From DASRLE01 sp963825315 (GTDB lineage: Bacteria; Verrucomicrobiota; Verrucomicrobiia; Limisphaerales; Palsa-1400), in contig CAWGST010000001.1 of NCBI GenBank assembly GCA_963825315.1, positions 744,001 to 808,000 of the forward strand: a DNA stretch of 64,000 bases. The letters are read 5' to 3'. Shown here in pieces: positions 1-10,533 of the stretch. The first letter of the stretch is position 1, and each line of letters starts with the position of its first letter. The translations under genes were made by a program, and so were the position numbers. The notes under the pieces were generated by a model. The model had not been told where the DNA came from and made no database searches. It was given only the letters and a program-made list of their open reading frames with translations.

Positions 1-2
1 CT

Positions 3-986
3 CCGCCACGCCAGGGGCAATCGGACAATCCCGCCTCCAACGGCAGCGGCGAGAGCGGCGGGTGCGCCCGGCTTAAATTCTGGGGGGTGCGCGGGTCCAT
101 TCCCAGCCCCGGCCCCGAGACCGTTTTTTATGGCGGCAACACCTCCTGTGTCGAAGTGCGCGTCGGCTCGGACATTATTGTTTTGGACGCCGGCTCCGGA
201 TTGCGTCGGCTGGGTCTGGCCCTGGTCGAGGAGTTCAAAGAAAAGCCCATGCACTTGAATCTCCTCATCACCCATACTCACTGGGACCACATCCAGGGCT
301 TTCCTTTTTTTCTTCCGGCCTACAATCCAAAAAACAAGGTGACCATTTATGGCTTTGAAGGCGCCAGCCAGGGCCTGCAAAACACTCTCTCCGATCAAAT
401 GGAAAGCCCCTATTTCCCCATCAGCATGCAACAAATGCCGGGCCATATTGCCATCCGGGAACTCCGCGCCCTGAACTTCAACGTGAACCAGGTGCCCGTG
501 CGCGCCCACTTCCTGAATCATCCCGGCAGTTGCACCGGATACCGGCTCTTGACCCCCGGCGGCTCGATTTCTTATTTGCCGGACATTGAATTATACCAGC
601 GGCTGCGCCACCGCTGGAACACGGAGACAAACCTCGTCCCGCACCAGGAAAGAGAAACCACCCCGCCGGAAGACCGCGACCTGATTGAATTCATCCGTGA
701 TTCCGACGTGTTGATCATGGATTCGCAGTATGACGCCGCCGAATACGAAAAGCACGTCGGCTGGGGGCATAGTTGTGTGGAAGATTGCGTCGCCTTCGCT
801 TTGCACGCCAACGTCAAGCGCCTTTTTCTCTTTCACCATGATCCGGACCACACGGACGAACAAATTTCCCGCATGGTGGCGCGGGCACGCCAGATGGCGT
901 CCCGCCGCCGCTCCAGTCTCATGATCGAAGCCGCCCGGGAAGGCTACGAACTGATCCTCGCCCCCAGGGCGAACGCCGAAGTTTAA
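3..986 (+). CDS. MBL-fold metallo-hydrolase (5' end outside window)
   Basis: Metallo-beta-lactamase superfamily hydrolase. The zinc motif HTHWDH is followed by IQGFPFF, and a late GHSCVED and HHDPDH supply the remaining ligands. The family's usual start is KFWGVRGSIP followed by GNTSC; here KFWGVRGSIPSP lies at about 75-110 and the frame stays open with no stop to the left edge. The GTG at 87 would cut into that motif, so I treat the gene as partial. Relatives without a named pathway are often annotated as phosphodiesterase or ribonuclease-Z-like; the substrate cannot be read from the sequence. It converges on vapC, the two stop codons overlapping by a few bases. Confidence 0.8.
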   Translation, partial: PPRQGQSDNPASNGSGESGGCARLKFWGVRGSIPSPGPETVFYGGNTSCVEVRVGSDIIVLDAGSGLRRLGLALVEEFKEKPMHLNLLITHTHWDHIQGFPFFLPAYNPKNKVTIYGFEGASQGLQNTLSDQMESPYFPISMQQMPGHIAIRELRALNFNVNQVPVRAHFLNHPGSCTGYRLLTPGGSISYLPDIELYQRLRHRWNTETNLVPHQERETTPPEDRDLIEFIRDSDVLIMDSQYDAAEYEKHVGWGHSCVEDCVAFALHANVKRLFLFHHDPDHTDEQISRMVARARQMASRRRSSLMIEAAREGYELILAPRANAEV

Positions 987-1441
987 CCTCGTGACAGTTT
1001 CCGGCTCCCGGCGCCGGTCAAGGGATTAAACCACCGCAAGCGGGAGAACCGCAGGAAATCCGCGTCTGCGGTGTGTACAACCGCGTCGTATTCAATGGCC
1101 AAGGCTGCAATTTGCGTGTCGGTCACGAGGTTCCCCGCCATGCCAAGGGTCTCCAGCAACTGGCACACCTGTTCGACGTGATTGCTCCGAGCCTCGATAA
1201 TCTGCACGACAGCTTGCATGATCCAGGAGCGGACATGTTGAATCGCTTCGGCGGACGTCATCGGATTCTGGTACACGCGCCCATTCGTCGCGATGCGCAG
1301 AAAACCGAACACGACCACCGGCGGCAAACCTACAGGCTCCGTTCCCGACAAACACTTCCGCCACCACGCCGCCGCCCCGGCGTGGAAAGGCGAATCGGAA
1401 TCGCAGGCGTAGAGCAACAGATTGACGTCAGGAATAATCAT
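983..1441 (-). CDS. vapC: VapC-family PIN-domain toxin
   Basis: Ribonuclease toxin of a type II toxin-antitoxin module. A PIN domain fills the 152 residues: the first acidic residue is in MIIPDVNLLLYA, a middle acidic patch follows, and the C-terminal TDTQIAALAIEYDAVVHTAD carries the last metal-binding aspartates, as in the VapC group whose members begin with PDVNLLLYA and have an early AWW motif (AAAWW here). It overlaps its antitoxin by 4 bases (ATGA), the usual arrangement. The RNA target cannot be predicted. Confidence 0.87.
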   Translation of the reverse strand: MIIPDVNLLLYACDSDSPFHAGAAAWWRKCLSGTEPVGLPPVVVFGFLRIATNGRVYQNPMTSAEAIQHVRSWIMQAVVQIIEARSNHVEQVCQLLETLGMAGNLVTDTQIAALAIEYDAVVHTADADFLRFSRLRWFNPLTGAGSRKLSRG

Positions 1442-1710
1442 GTTTTCTTTGCGCGGCGGTGCTTTTCAAGAAAGGCGTCCACCTCCAGATCGTCGGCCAA
1501 TTTGTTGAAACCGGCGGGGTCAATGCCGGCGCGCAATCCCAAACCGCGGGCCTTGACGACGAATGGCGCGCTCCTGGCCCGGGCCTGCTTTCCGCCCAAA
1601 CCGGCGCGCAATCCGGCATTGAGCGTCTCCTTAAATGATTTCCGGGAGCGGTGCATGGCATCGCGCAACATCCTCTCAACATCCTTTTCCAATGTTACGG
1701 TTGTTCTCAT
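1438..1710 (-). CDS. vapB: VapB-like ribbon-helix-helix antitoxin
   Basis: Antitoxin partner of the PIN toxin, 90 residues. The N-terminus MRTTVTLEKDVERMLRDAM is a typical ribbon-helix-helix strand and first helix, with SFKETLNAGLRAGL as the second helix. The C-terminal half (LADDLEVDAFLEKHRR) should be the toxin-neutralising tail. Antitoxin-first order and the 4-base overlap fit an autoregulated operon, with repression by the RHH domain at a promoter just upstream of 1710; no operator was identified. Confidence 0.85.
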   Translation of the reverse strand: MRTTVTLEKDVERMLRDAMHRSRKSFKETLNAGLRAGLGGKQARARSAPFVVKARGLGLRAGIDPAGFNKLADDLEVDAFLEKHRRAKKT

Positions 1711-1872
1711 GCCTGCATCATGATGCTAAAGGCGCGTGCTGTCAAGATGCTTTAAGCGGGTTCAGCGGTTGAAAAGCCGCGCCCCAAATCGCCGCGAACA
1801 CTTTTTCCAGGAATGGTCCAGGCGCTAATGACCAATGTCGCGGCATCTTTTTCGTCATTGGTCATTTGGGCA

Positions 1873-3471
1873 TTATTTCGGCATTCGTGCTTTGTCATTC
1901 GACATTTCCCTCAGAACAGCGTCCAGATTGTGGCGGGCGCGGGCCAGGTTGGGATTCTCCCGCAGGCAGGCGCGAAATTGCGCCTCCGCTTCCGCCCATT
2001 GTTTGCGCGCCCGGAAAATCAGGCCGAGATTGTAATGCGCCTGCGTTTGGGAATTGTAGTGCGCCTCCACGCGGTTGGGTTCAATGGCCAGCGCCCTTTG
2101 ATAATGAACCACGGCCTGCGCCTCATCGCCCTGCCGCGCCAGCGCTTCGGCCAGATTATACTCCGCCAGAATATTGTCGCGCGTCACAGCCACGGCATGG
2201 CTGAAGAGCGTCACGCTGTTGCGCCAGTATTGCAATTGCACTTCCGCGCCCGCCAGCAAAAACCCCAGCGCGCCCGCCACCACCGCGCCGAAGACCAGTC
2301 CCGGTCGCGGCCAGCGGGTCCAGGCGCCGGGAACGGCCCAGGCCGCCATGATGAAAACCCCGATCAACGGCACGTAGCTGTAACGATCCGCCATGGGTTG
2401 AATGCCCGCCTGCACCAGGCCAATCACCGGCGTCAGCGTTCCCAAAAACCAAAGCCAGCCGACAATGAGATACGGCTGCCGGCGCGCCCGCAAAATTGCG
2501 CCCACGGAAATCAGCAGCAACAAAGTGCCTGCTCCGGCCGCCGGCCAGAATGTCCAAATGTGGGAATAAGGATACGGCAGCGCAAGGTCCACGGGCCAGA
2601 GCATCTTCCAGAGATAGAGCACGCAACTGACCAGCGCATTGGCGATCCGCGCGGAAAAGGGGAGGATGCCAAAACTGACCACCGAATTGGCTCCCCTTTG
2701 CGCCCACAGAGTTGCGACGCACTCCAGCGCCGCCAGGGCGAAAAAGGGAATTTTCTCCAGGAATAATCCCGGCGTCGCCGTTCGCTTGAGCGGCCAGAAA
2801 TCCAGCAAAAGCAGCACGAAGGGGAGCGTCACCACCATCGGTTTGGACAACAGCCCCAAAGCAAAGAAGAACAACGCCAGGCAGTAGAAGACTCGAAGAG
2901 CATGAAGTTTTGACAAGGTAGGGCGAGACTCTGTCGAGCCGTGACTAGATCGATCCGGGGTTCGACGGAGTCTCACTCCACCGGTTTCCTTCGCGTAGCG
3001 CCCATAAGCCGCCATTGTCAGCAGCCAGAAAAAGGCGCTCAAGACATCCTTGCGTTCCGACACCCAGGCGACGGATTCGACGTGCAGCGGATGCCACGCA
3101 AAGAGGGCGGCCACGAGCGCGCTGCGCCATGGGGCGCCGGTCAACTGGCACAAAACCAAAAAAAGCAGGATGACATTGGCGGTGTGGAAGAGGAGATTGG
3201 TAAGATGATGCCCGCCCGGGTTGAGGCCGTAGAGGGCGCAATCCGCCATGTGCGAGACCCAGGTGAGGGGATGCCAATTGCTCGCATGACTGGTTTTGAA
3301 GGCCCAAACCAATCCAGCGCCGGTGATGCCGTGCTGGATGGGGGGATTATAAATGAGATAATCCGGGTCATCGTAATTCGTGAAATCGAAATGGGTCGCC
3401 GGCCAGTACAGCGCCAGAGTGATCAGGGCAAGCAGCAGGCAGACAAGCATGGCGCGTTGTTTTTCCGGCAC
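1873..3471 (-). CDS. TMTC-like polytopic membrane protein with C-terminal TPRs
   Basis: 532 residues: about ten hydrophobic segments over residues 1-425, then TPR-like helices (NILAEYNLAEALARQGDEA and AHYNLGLIFRARKQWAEAEA) at about 435-520. The early ALYWPATHFDFTNYDDPDY and the later WHPLHVESVAWVSERKDVLS are characteristic of the bacterial relatives of eukaryotic TMTC (transmembrane and TPR) proteins, related to C-type glycosyltransferases. Glycan transfer is therefore possible but unproven. The extreme C-terminus (MSNDKARMPK) is encoded by the same GTCATT-type word repeat that fills several spacers in this window, suggesting the repeat extended the reading frame. Confidence 0.7.
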   Translation of the reverse strand: MPEKQRAMLVCLLLALITLALYWPATHFDFTNYDDPDYLIYNPPIQHGITGAGLVWAFKTSHASNWHPLTWVSHMADCALYGLNPGGHHLTNLLFHTANVILLFLVLCQLTGAPWRSALVAALFAWHPLHVESVAWVSERKDVLSAFFWLLTMAAYGRYAKETGGVRLRRTPDRSSHGSTESRPTLSKLHALRVFYCLALFFFALGLLSKPMVVTLPFVLLLLDFWPLKRTATPGLFLEKIPFFALAALECVATLWAQRGANSVVSFGILPFSARIANALVSCVLYLWKMLWPVDLALPYPYSHIWTFWPAAGAGTLLLLISVGAILRARRQPYLIVGWLWFLGTLTPVIGLVQAGIQPMADRYSYVPLIGVFIMAAWAVPGAWTRWPRPGLVFGAVVAGALGFLLAGAEVQLQYWRNSVTLFSHAVAVTRDNILAEYNLAEALARQGDEAQAVVHYQRALAIEPNRVEAHYNSQTQAHYNLGLIFRARKQWAEAEAQFRACLRENPNLARARHNLDAVLREMSNDKARMPK

Positions 3472-3909
3472 GATGGAATCCTAAAGGCTTCCGCCGTCGC
3501 TTCGCAAGGCGGGGCTTCCCCCTTCGCCACAACGGCTACGGCGGACGAGATGGCGGGACTGGCGAAAGGCCAAAGGCTGAAGGCAAAAAAATAGGGTCCG
3601 GTCGTTGAGCTCGACCGGACCCCACCCAACCCGCACACGCGGGTTGGAGAGACACGCACCTGCCAGATATGCAAGAAGTATGCCGGAATCAGAATTGCGA
3701 ACGGATTTGTCGCGGCGGGGGAGGAAGCGGTTTCCGTCTCCTGATCTTAATCCCAATCCTAATCCTAATCTTCTTCGATTGGGCCGGATTAAGATTAAGA
3801 TTAGGATTATGATTCTGAAAAGAGGCTGATTCAGTGCCGCTCTTGACACTGTCGGCGGCAAACTGCATTTTCTTTGGCCGGCCTGCATCGGCGGGCGGAC
3901 GGTCCCATT
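3472..3909. other. Intergenic region with hairpin repeat
   Basis: 438 bases between two divergently oriented genes (TPR protein leftward, aconitase rightward), so promoters for both should lie here. Apart from the TAATCC-type hairpin listed separately I see no convincing coding potential. Confidence 0.5.
3731..3815. repeat. TAATCC-type hairpin repeat, copy A
   Basis: Left arm 3743-3770 is made of tandem hexamers of the form TAATCC/TAATCT; right arm 3786-3814 is its near reverse complement (ATTAAG/ATTAGG hexamers); about 15 bases separate them. The block GCGGTTTCCG.CTCCT just before the left arm is shared with the copies at 10.5 and 62.2 kb. It would form a long hairpin in DNA or RNA. Confidence 0.8.
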
Positions 3910-6779
3910 ATGAACGCTTTACACAACCTTTTTGACTCGTTGAAGGAATTTGACCTTGGACAGGGCGGGAAAGGCGGCTTTTATTCGCTGCCCGCCTTGG
4001 AAAAAGCGGGCGTGGGCGCGATTTCCCGCCTGCCGGTTTCCATCCGCCTGGTCCTCGAATCGGTCTTGCGCAATTGCGATGGCAAAAAGGTCTCTGAAAC
4101 CAATGTCCGGGAACTGGCCCGGTGGCAGCCCAAAGCGGCGCGCACGCAGGAAATTCCATTCATCGTCGCCCGCATCGTGTTGCAGGATTTTACGGGGGTG
4201 CCGCTCCTGGTGGATTTGGCGGCCATGCGCTCGGCGGTGGTGAAGTTGGGCCGCAATCCCAAATTGATCGAGCCGCTGGTGCCGGTGGATTTGGTGGTGG
4301 ACCATTCGGTGCAGGTCGATTTTGCGGGGACGGCGGATGCGCTGGCGCGGAATCTGGCCATGGAGTTTCAACGCAATCGGGAGCGTTATCAGTTTCTCAA
4401 GTGGGGCATGCAGGCCTTTGACACTTTCAAGGTTGTGCCGCCGGGCATTGGCATCGTTCACCAGGTCAATTTGGAGTATTTGGCCAAGGGCGTTCTCTCG
4501 CAGGCGGCCGGCGCCAATGGCCGCTCCCTCTTTTACCCGGATACGCTGGTCGGGACCGATTCCCATACCACGATGATTAACGGCCTGGGCATTGTCGGCT
4601 GGGGTGTCGGAGGCATCGAAGCGGAGGCTGGCATGTTGGGGCAGCCGGTCTATTTTTTGACGCCGGACGTCGTCGGGGCGCATCTGACCGGCGCGCTCCA
4701 GGAAGGGGTGACTGCGACCGATCTGGCTTTGACGGTGACGGAACTGTTGCGCAAGGCGAAGGTCGTTGGCAAATTTGTCGAGTTTTACGGGCCTGGCGCG
4801 GCGGCCCTGGCGGTGGTGGACCGCGCGACCATCGCCAACATGGCCCCCGAATATGGCGCGACTATGGGCTTCTTCCCGATTGACGAGGAGTGCGTTGATT
4901 ATTTGCGCAAGACGGGCCGCAGCGAGGAGCATTGCAAGGTTTATGAAAACTATTTTCGCGCCCAGGGCCTTTTCGGAATCCCCAACAAGGGCGACATCGC
5001 CTACTCAACGGACCTCGAATTGGACCTGGCCGGAGTGAGGCCGAGCGTCGCAGGGCCAAAACGGCCGCAGGACAGAATCGAGTTGGGCAAACTCAAGGAG
5101 GAATTCATCAAGGCATTGGGCAGGCCCGCGGCGGAAAACGGATTTGGCAAAACAGCGGACGAATTGAAGCGCGCTTTCCCAGTTTTGGACGGCGGGACAA
5201 TGGCCGCGAGCGGCGGGAGCCAGGAACCGGTTTCGCGCCAGCGCTCTTTGCAGCAGAACACAAATCCGTTGACGGAATTGGAAATGGCCAACAACCGCCC
5301 GACGCCGGATCCGGCAGCGGCCGATGGCCGCATCGCCGCGCGGCCAATTGCATCATGGCGATGTGTTGATTGCCGCCATCACCAGTTGCACGAACACCAG
5401 CAACCCTTCCGTCATGCTGGCGGCCGGGTTGCTGGCGAAAAAGGCGGTCGAGAAAGGACTCAAGCCCAATCCAATGGTCAAATCTTCCCTCGCCCCAGGC
5501 TCGCGCGTGGTGAGCGATTATTTGAACAAAACCGGCCTGCAACCGTATCTTGACCAACTCGGTTTCAACCTCGTCGGCTACGGCTGCACGACGTGCATCG
5601 GCAACTCCGGCCCGCTGGCCGCGCCCGTCGAAGACGCGGTGACGAAGAACGACGTTATTGCGGCGGCGGTGCTTTCCGGCAATCGAAATTTTGAAGCCCG
5701 CGTCCACCAGAACATCAAGGCGAATTTTCTCATGTCTCCGCCCCTGGTGGTGGCCTTCGCCCTGGCGGGACGCGTGACAATAGACTTGACAACCGAACCC
5801 ATCGGCAGGGGAACGGATGGGCGGGAGGTCTGGTTGAAGGACATCTGGCCGGACCAGGCCGAGGTGCGCGACGCCATGCACGCCGCCCTCAAACCGGAGG
5901 TGTTCCGCCGGCTCTACCGCGATTTTGCCGCGCAAAATCCGAAGTGGAATGAAATTCCCGCCAGCACCGGGCAGGTTTATCAATGGGACGAACAGAGCAC
6001 GTATATACAGCAGCCGCCCTTCTTTGAAAACTTCAGCCTTCAGCCCGGACACATCGCCGAAATCAAGGCGGCCCGGCCGCTGGGCATTTTTGGCGACAGC
6101 GTGACCACGGACCATATTTCACCGGCGGGCAGCATCAAGAAAACTTCGCCGGCGGGAGATTATCTCATCGAACACGGCGTCAATTTCGTGGATTTCAACA
6201 GCTACGGTTCGCGCCGGGGCAACGACCGCGTCATGACCCGCGGCACTTTTGCCAACGTGCGCATCAAGAACCTCATGGTGCCGGGCGTCGAGGGAGGCGT
6301 GACGAAATTGCAACCCGGCGGCGAAACCATGAGCATTTTCGACGCCGCCATGAAATATGCGGGCCAGCGCACGCCCCTCATCGTCCTGGCCGGAACGGAA
6401 TACGGCACGGGCAGTTCGCGCGATTGGGCGGCCAAGGGGACGCGGTTGCTGGGGGTCGAGAGTCGTGGTCGCGCAAAGCTTTGAACGAATTCACCGGTCG
6501 AACCTCGTGGGCATGGGCGTGTTGCCGTTGCAATTCAAGGAAGGCGTGTCCGCGCAAACGCTCAAGCTGGACGGCACTGAAACCTACGATGTGCTTGGGT
6601 TAAGCGATCAGCTCAAGCCGCGGCAGGATTTGACCTTGCGCATCACGCGGGCCGGCGGGCGGGTTGAAAACATCCCGGTGGCCTGCCGCATCGATACGCC
6701 CATTGAGATTGATTATTACCAGCATGGCGGGATTCTGCCCTATGTGCTGCGGCAACTGGCCGGGGCCAATCCATCATGA
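3910..6779 (+). pseudogene. acnA: Aconitate hydratase A, interrupted by two +1 frameshifts
   Basis: TCA-cycle enzyme interconverting citrate and isocitrate, AcnA/IRP type with a [4Fe-4S] cluster. The start at 3910 gives MNALHNLFDSLKEFDL. The frame breaks near 5344: dropping one base there joins DGRIAAR to QLHHGDVLIAAITSCTNTS without loss. It breaks again at 6458: dropping one G joins RLLGV to RVVVAQSFERIHRSN. With both corrected the protein is about 955 residues, slightly longer than the usual 890-910, and all three cluster cysteines (SCTNTSNP and CTTCIGNSG) and the swivel-domain GSSRDWAAKG are present. Nothing else looks degraded, so assembly error is as likely as inactivation. The stop overlaps the next gene by 4 bases. 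Confidence 0.88.
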
Positions 6780-7810
6780 AAAGACAACTCCTCATCGCGG
6801 CGCTGGCTGTGGTTCTGTCCATGCACCCCGCCGCCGCCGGTCCGCCCGGAGGGGAACCGGTACAAATTATATTTGACACTGACATCGGCAATGACGTTGA
6901 TGACGTGCTGGCCCTCTCCATGTTGCATGCGCTGCAATCCCGCGGGGCATGCGAAATACTGGGCGTGACCGTGACCAAACCGGACGAATTGGCCGGCCCA
7001 TTCGTCGATGTGCTGGACACGTTTTATGGCCGGCCGGGCATACCGATAGGGTGCATCCGTCCATCACCCGGCGAGGAAACCAGCAAGTTCCTGCCCCTGG
7101 CCAACGTCACGGATGGAGGCAGGCTGCGCTATCCGCACAAGCTGAAGCGCGGCTCGGACGCGCCGGAGCCAACCCGTTTGCTGCGCAGGCTTCTCAGCCG
7201 GCAACCGGACAACTCCGTGGTCCTGGTGCAGGTGGGCTATTTCTCGAATTTCGGGGCGTTGCTTGACACGGCGGGCGATGCCAGTTCGCCGCTCGGCGGA
7301 CGGGAGTTGGTCAGGCAAAAAGTGAAATTCCTCTCGGTCATGGCCGGGACATTCCTGGCCGCCCGCCAGCAGGCCCGCTTGCTCGAATTCAACGTGATCA
7401 AAGACATTCCGGCGGCGCGAAAGGTGGCGGCAGAGTGGCCGACCCCGATGGTGTGGAGCGGCTTTGAAATTGGCCTGGCCGTGCCTTATCCCGCCATCAG
7501 CATCGAGCGGGATTTCAGTTACGTGGCGCATCATCCGGCGGCGGAGGCTTATTGTCTTTACAACCCGCCGCCGCACGAGCGGCCCACGTGGGACCTGACG
7601 GCTGCGCTCTACGCGGCGTTCCCGGACCGCGGCTACTTTGATCTGTCGCCCGCCGGCCGGGTGACGGTGGAAGCCGACGGCAATACCCTCTTCACGCCCC
7701 AAGCGGGCGGGCGCGATCGCTTCCTGATTCTCAAGGAGAATCAAATTGGGCGGGTCAAAGAGGCGCTGGTGCAATTGTCCACCCAGCCGCCAAAGAGACT
7801 GGAGAAATAA
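6776..7810 (+). CDS. Secreted nucleoside hydrolase (IUNH family)
   Basis: Inosine/uridine-preferring nucleoside hydrolase fold, cleaving nucleosides to base and ribose. An N-terminal signal peptide of about 21 residues (hydrophobic LLIAALAVVLSMHPAAA) precedes the calcium-binding DTDIGNDVDDVLAL at about 36-50, the family signature. Length 344 matches the family. The start ATG overlaps the aconitase TGA, and the aminopeptidase starts directly after the stop, so the three may be co-transcribed. A secreted form suggests scavenging of extracellular nucleosides; this is inference. Confidence 0.85.
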   Translation: MKRQLLIAALAVVLSMHPAAAGPPGGEPVQIIFDTDIGNDVDDVLALSMLHALQSRGACEILGVTVTKPDELAGPFVDVLDTFYGRPGIPIGCIRPSPGEETSKFLPLANVTDGGRLRYPHKLKRGSDAPEPTRLLRRLLSRQPDNSVVLVQVGYFSNFGALLDTAGDASSPLGGRELVRQKVKFLSVMAGTFLAARQQARLLEFNVIKDIPAARKVAAEWPTPMVWSGFEIGLAVPYPAISIERDFSYVAHHPAAEAYCLYNPPPHERPTWDLTAALYAAFPDRGYFDLSPAGRVTVEADGNTLFTPQAGGRDRFLILKENQIGRVKEALVQLSTQPPKRLEK

Positions 7811-10528
7811 ATGACCAAACACACCAAAGTCGCTATCGTATGCAGCAATATGAAGAATCCCTTTCGCCATTTTCTCTGCCTTGTTACTGTCTCTGTGCTC
7901 ACCGCGCCTGCTCACGCCGCTGCGGCTGGCGCGGACATCGAATGCATCAAATCCGCCAGTTTCTTTGCGCCCATCGAGGCTGGCGCCGATCGCAACTACC
8001 CGCCCGACCGCGAGGTGAAGGTCAGTCATCTGGCGCTGGATCTCACGCCGGACTTCAAGCAGCGCACCTTCGAAGGCAAGGAGACTTTTCAATTCAAACC
8101 CAATGGCAAGCCGGTGCGGGAACTGAGCCTCGACGCTGTGGACCTCACCATTCTTTCCGTCACATCCACCGGGGAAATCCAAGGCTGGCAGTCAACTACG
8201 GATAAACTCATCATTACTTTCGTCACACCCGTTCCAATGGACAAGGAAACAGGTGTGACCATCGCCTATCATGCCCAAGCCTCCAAAGGGATGTACTTTA
8301 GCACGCCGGATTTGGGCTACAAGGAGGGCGACACGCAACTGGATTCCCATGGTGAACCCATTCAAGCGCGCCTTTGGTATCCATGCTTTGATTCGCCAAA
8401 CGCGAAATTCACCTCCGAAGTCACCTGTCGCGTGCCGGCGGGAATGACGGCGGTGTCCAACGGCAGGCTGGTTTCTGAAGAAAAGGATGCGGCCACCGGA
8501 CTAACCGCGTTTCATTGGTCGCAGGAACAGCCGCACGCCAACTATCTGATTTCGGTGATGGCCGGCTATTTCAAAAAACTGGAGGACAAGCACAACAATG
8601 TCCCGCTGGCTTTTCTGACGCCACCCTCGGAATTCAACGAAGCGGAGGCGTCGTTTCGCGACACCAAGGACATCATGAGCTTTTTCGAAGCGGAGATTGG
8701 GATACCGTTCCCCTGGCCCAAGTATTACCAGATTTGCCGGATCGACGCCGGAGGCGGGATGGAAAACACGAGCGCGACACATCTTGGCGACCAGACTTTG
8801 CACACGGCGGCCACTGAAAACATTATTGACAGCGACGGGCTGATTTCGCACGAAATGGCCCACCAATGGTTTGGCGACCTGGTCACCTGCGACGACTGGA
8901 GCGATATTTGGCTCAATGAAGGCTTCGCCACCTATTATGCCCTGCTCTATGACGGGCACAAAAACGGCCATGACTCGATGCTTTACGGGCTGTATCAGAG
9001 CGCCCGGCGGATTACGGGAACGCCGGACGATACCAACGCGATTGTCCGGCGCACCTATGGCGAGCCGGATGATGTGTTCGGCCGGTTTAATTACCTGGCC
9101 TATCCCAAGGGCGCCTGGGTGCTCCACATGCTCCGGTCGGAATTGGGCGAGAGCCTCTACCGCCGCTGCATCAAGACTTACTTGGAACGCCATCAATACG
9201 GCAATGTCGTGACCGAGGACTTGCGCAAGGTCATTGAGGAGCTTTCCGGCCGTTCTTATGACCAATTCTTCGACCAATGGCTCTATCACGCCCATCATCC
9301 GGAGTTGGAAGCCAGTTATAGTTGGGACGAAAAGAGCAGGCTGGCAAAAGTTTCCCTGCGCCAGGCGCAAAAGACCGACCAAAATGTCCTGCTCTTCAGC
9401 TTCCCGCTTACCATCCGCTTCAAGGGCAAGTTCGGGACAGTGGATCGCCCCATTCTGGTGAAGGAAAAAGAGGCCGATTTCTATTTTCCACTCGAGTCCG
9501 CCCCGCGCATTGTTCGTCTCGACCCGGACTACACCTTGTTGGCCAAGACGACCCTGACCCTGCCGAACGACATGCTCTACTCACAGTTGGCCGACCGCGA
9601 GGATGTGATGGGACGCTTGCTGGCGATCGAACAGTTGGCGGACAAAAAGGATCAGGGCACGGTGCTGAAACTCAAGGAAGCGATGAACAACGATCCCTTT
9701 TACGGCGTGCGCATCGAAGCCGCCCAGGCGCTGCGCTCGATCCACACGGACGATGCGCTCGAAGCCTTGCTGGCTTCGACCCGCCAACCTGACGCCCGGG
9801 TGCGCATGCAGGCCGCACAAGCCATTGATGGGTTTTACCGCGACACCGCTTATGCCTCCGCGCGCAACAGCCTGGAGAGCGAAAAAAACCCGCTCATTCT
9901 TTGGGCCAATATCGGTGCCTTGGGAAAGTATGCGCAACCGGAAGTGCGGAACCTCCTGATAAAGTTTCTGAACTCGGAGTCCTACCGCAACATATTGGCG
10001 GTCGCCGCCGTTGAGGCGATGCGATCACAAGATGACCCCGCCTACATCACGCCCCTGCTGGAGACGCTCCGCAAGCGCGAAGCGGACTTCCGCAGCCGGG
10101 GTTTTGCCAACAGCCTGCAAACTCTGGCTTACCTGGCGCGGAATGAAGAAAAAAAGGATGCCGTGCGCGAATTTCTGCTGGGTTATGTCAACCACAAAAG
10201 AGAGAGCATTCAAGTTGCGGCCATCGAGGCCCTCGGCACACTGGGCGATCCGCAGTCCATCGCCGTGTTGCAAACCTTTGCCAACGCGGCCAAGGCAACC
10301 CCGCCACAGGCCGCCGCGGAGAAGGCGGTGGCTGATCTTCGGGCCGGGCGCAAACCGGTGGATGACTTCAAGAATCTTCGCCAGGAAGTGCTCGACTTGG
10401 AAAAGGCCAACCGCGAAGAGCGCAAACAACTCGAGGACCTGAAAAAACAATTCCAAGCCAGGCAAGACACGCCGGCCAAATCCCCGTCGAAAAGCAAGCC
10501 TGGCAGGAAGGAGGGGAATTTGCCTTAG
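7811..10528 (+). CDS. M1-family aminopeptidase with C-terminal HEAT repeats
   Basis: Zinc aminopeptidase, 905 residues. The substrate-binding GGGMENTSATH is near residue 314 and the zinc site is H347-E348-x2-H351 with E370 (HEMAHQWFGDL, then WLNEGFATYY). Residues about 590-870 are HEAT/PBS-lyase-like helical repeats (for example ALRSIHTDDALEALLAST), and the tail is a charged coiled coil rich in Lys and Glu. The likely translation start is the second Met (residue 14), which places a signal peptide FLCLVTVSVLTAPAHA at the N-terminus, implying an exported enzyme. The annotated ATG touches the preceding stop. Confidence 0.9.
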   Translation: MTKHTKVAIVCSNMKNPFRHFLCLVTVSVLTAPAHAAAAGADIECIKSASFFAPIEAGADRNYPPDREVKVSHLALDLTPDFKQRTFEGKETFQFKPNGKPVRELSLDAVDLTILSVTSTGEIQGWQSTTDKLIITFVTPVPMDKETGVTIAYHAQASKGMYFSTPDLGYKEGDTQLDSHGEPIQARLWYPCFDSPNAKFTSEVTCRVPAGMTAVSNGRLVSEEKDAATGLTAFHWSQEQPHANYLISVMAGYFKKLEDKHNNVPLAFLTPPSEFNEAEASFRDTKDIMSFFEAEIGIPFPWPKYYQICRIDAGGGMENTSATHLGDQTLHTAATENIIDSDGLISHEMAHQWFGDLVTCDDWSDIWLNEGFATYYALLYDGHKNGHDSMLYGLYQSARRITGTPDDTNAIVRRTYGEPDDVFGRFNYLAYPKGAWVLHMLRSELGESLYRRCIKTYLERHQYGNVVTEDLRKVIEELSGRSYDQFFDQWLYHAHHPELEASYSWDEKSRLAKVSLRQAQKTDQNVLLFSFPLTIRFKGKFGTVDRPILVKEKEADFYFPLESAPRIVRLDPDYTLLAKTTLTLPNDMLYSQLADREDVMGRLLAIEQLADKKDQGTVLKLKEAMNNDPFYGVRIEAAQALRSIHTDDALEALLASTRQPDARVRMQAAQAIDGFYRDTAYASARNSLESEKNPLILWANIGALGKYAQPEVRNLLIKFLNSESYRNILAVAAVEAMRSQDDPAYITPLLETLRKREADFRSRGFANSLQTLAYLARNEEKKDAVREFLLGYVNHKRESIQVAAIEALGTLGDPQSIAVLQTFANAAKATPPQAAAEKAVADLRAGRKPVDDFKNLRQEVLDLEKANREERKQLEDLKKQFQARQDTPAKSPSKSKPGRKEGNLP

Positions 10529-10533
10529 ACAAC

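Noticed and set aside
1813..2766. 317-codon plus-strand frame
   Set aside because: Antisense of the TMTC-like protein; Arg/Gln/His-rich and featureless.
7064..8182. 372-codon minus-strand frame
   Set aside because: Spans two well-supported genes (nucleoside hydrolase and M1 aminopeptidase) in antisense.
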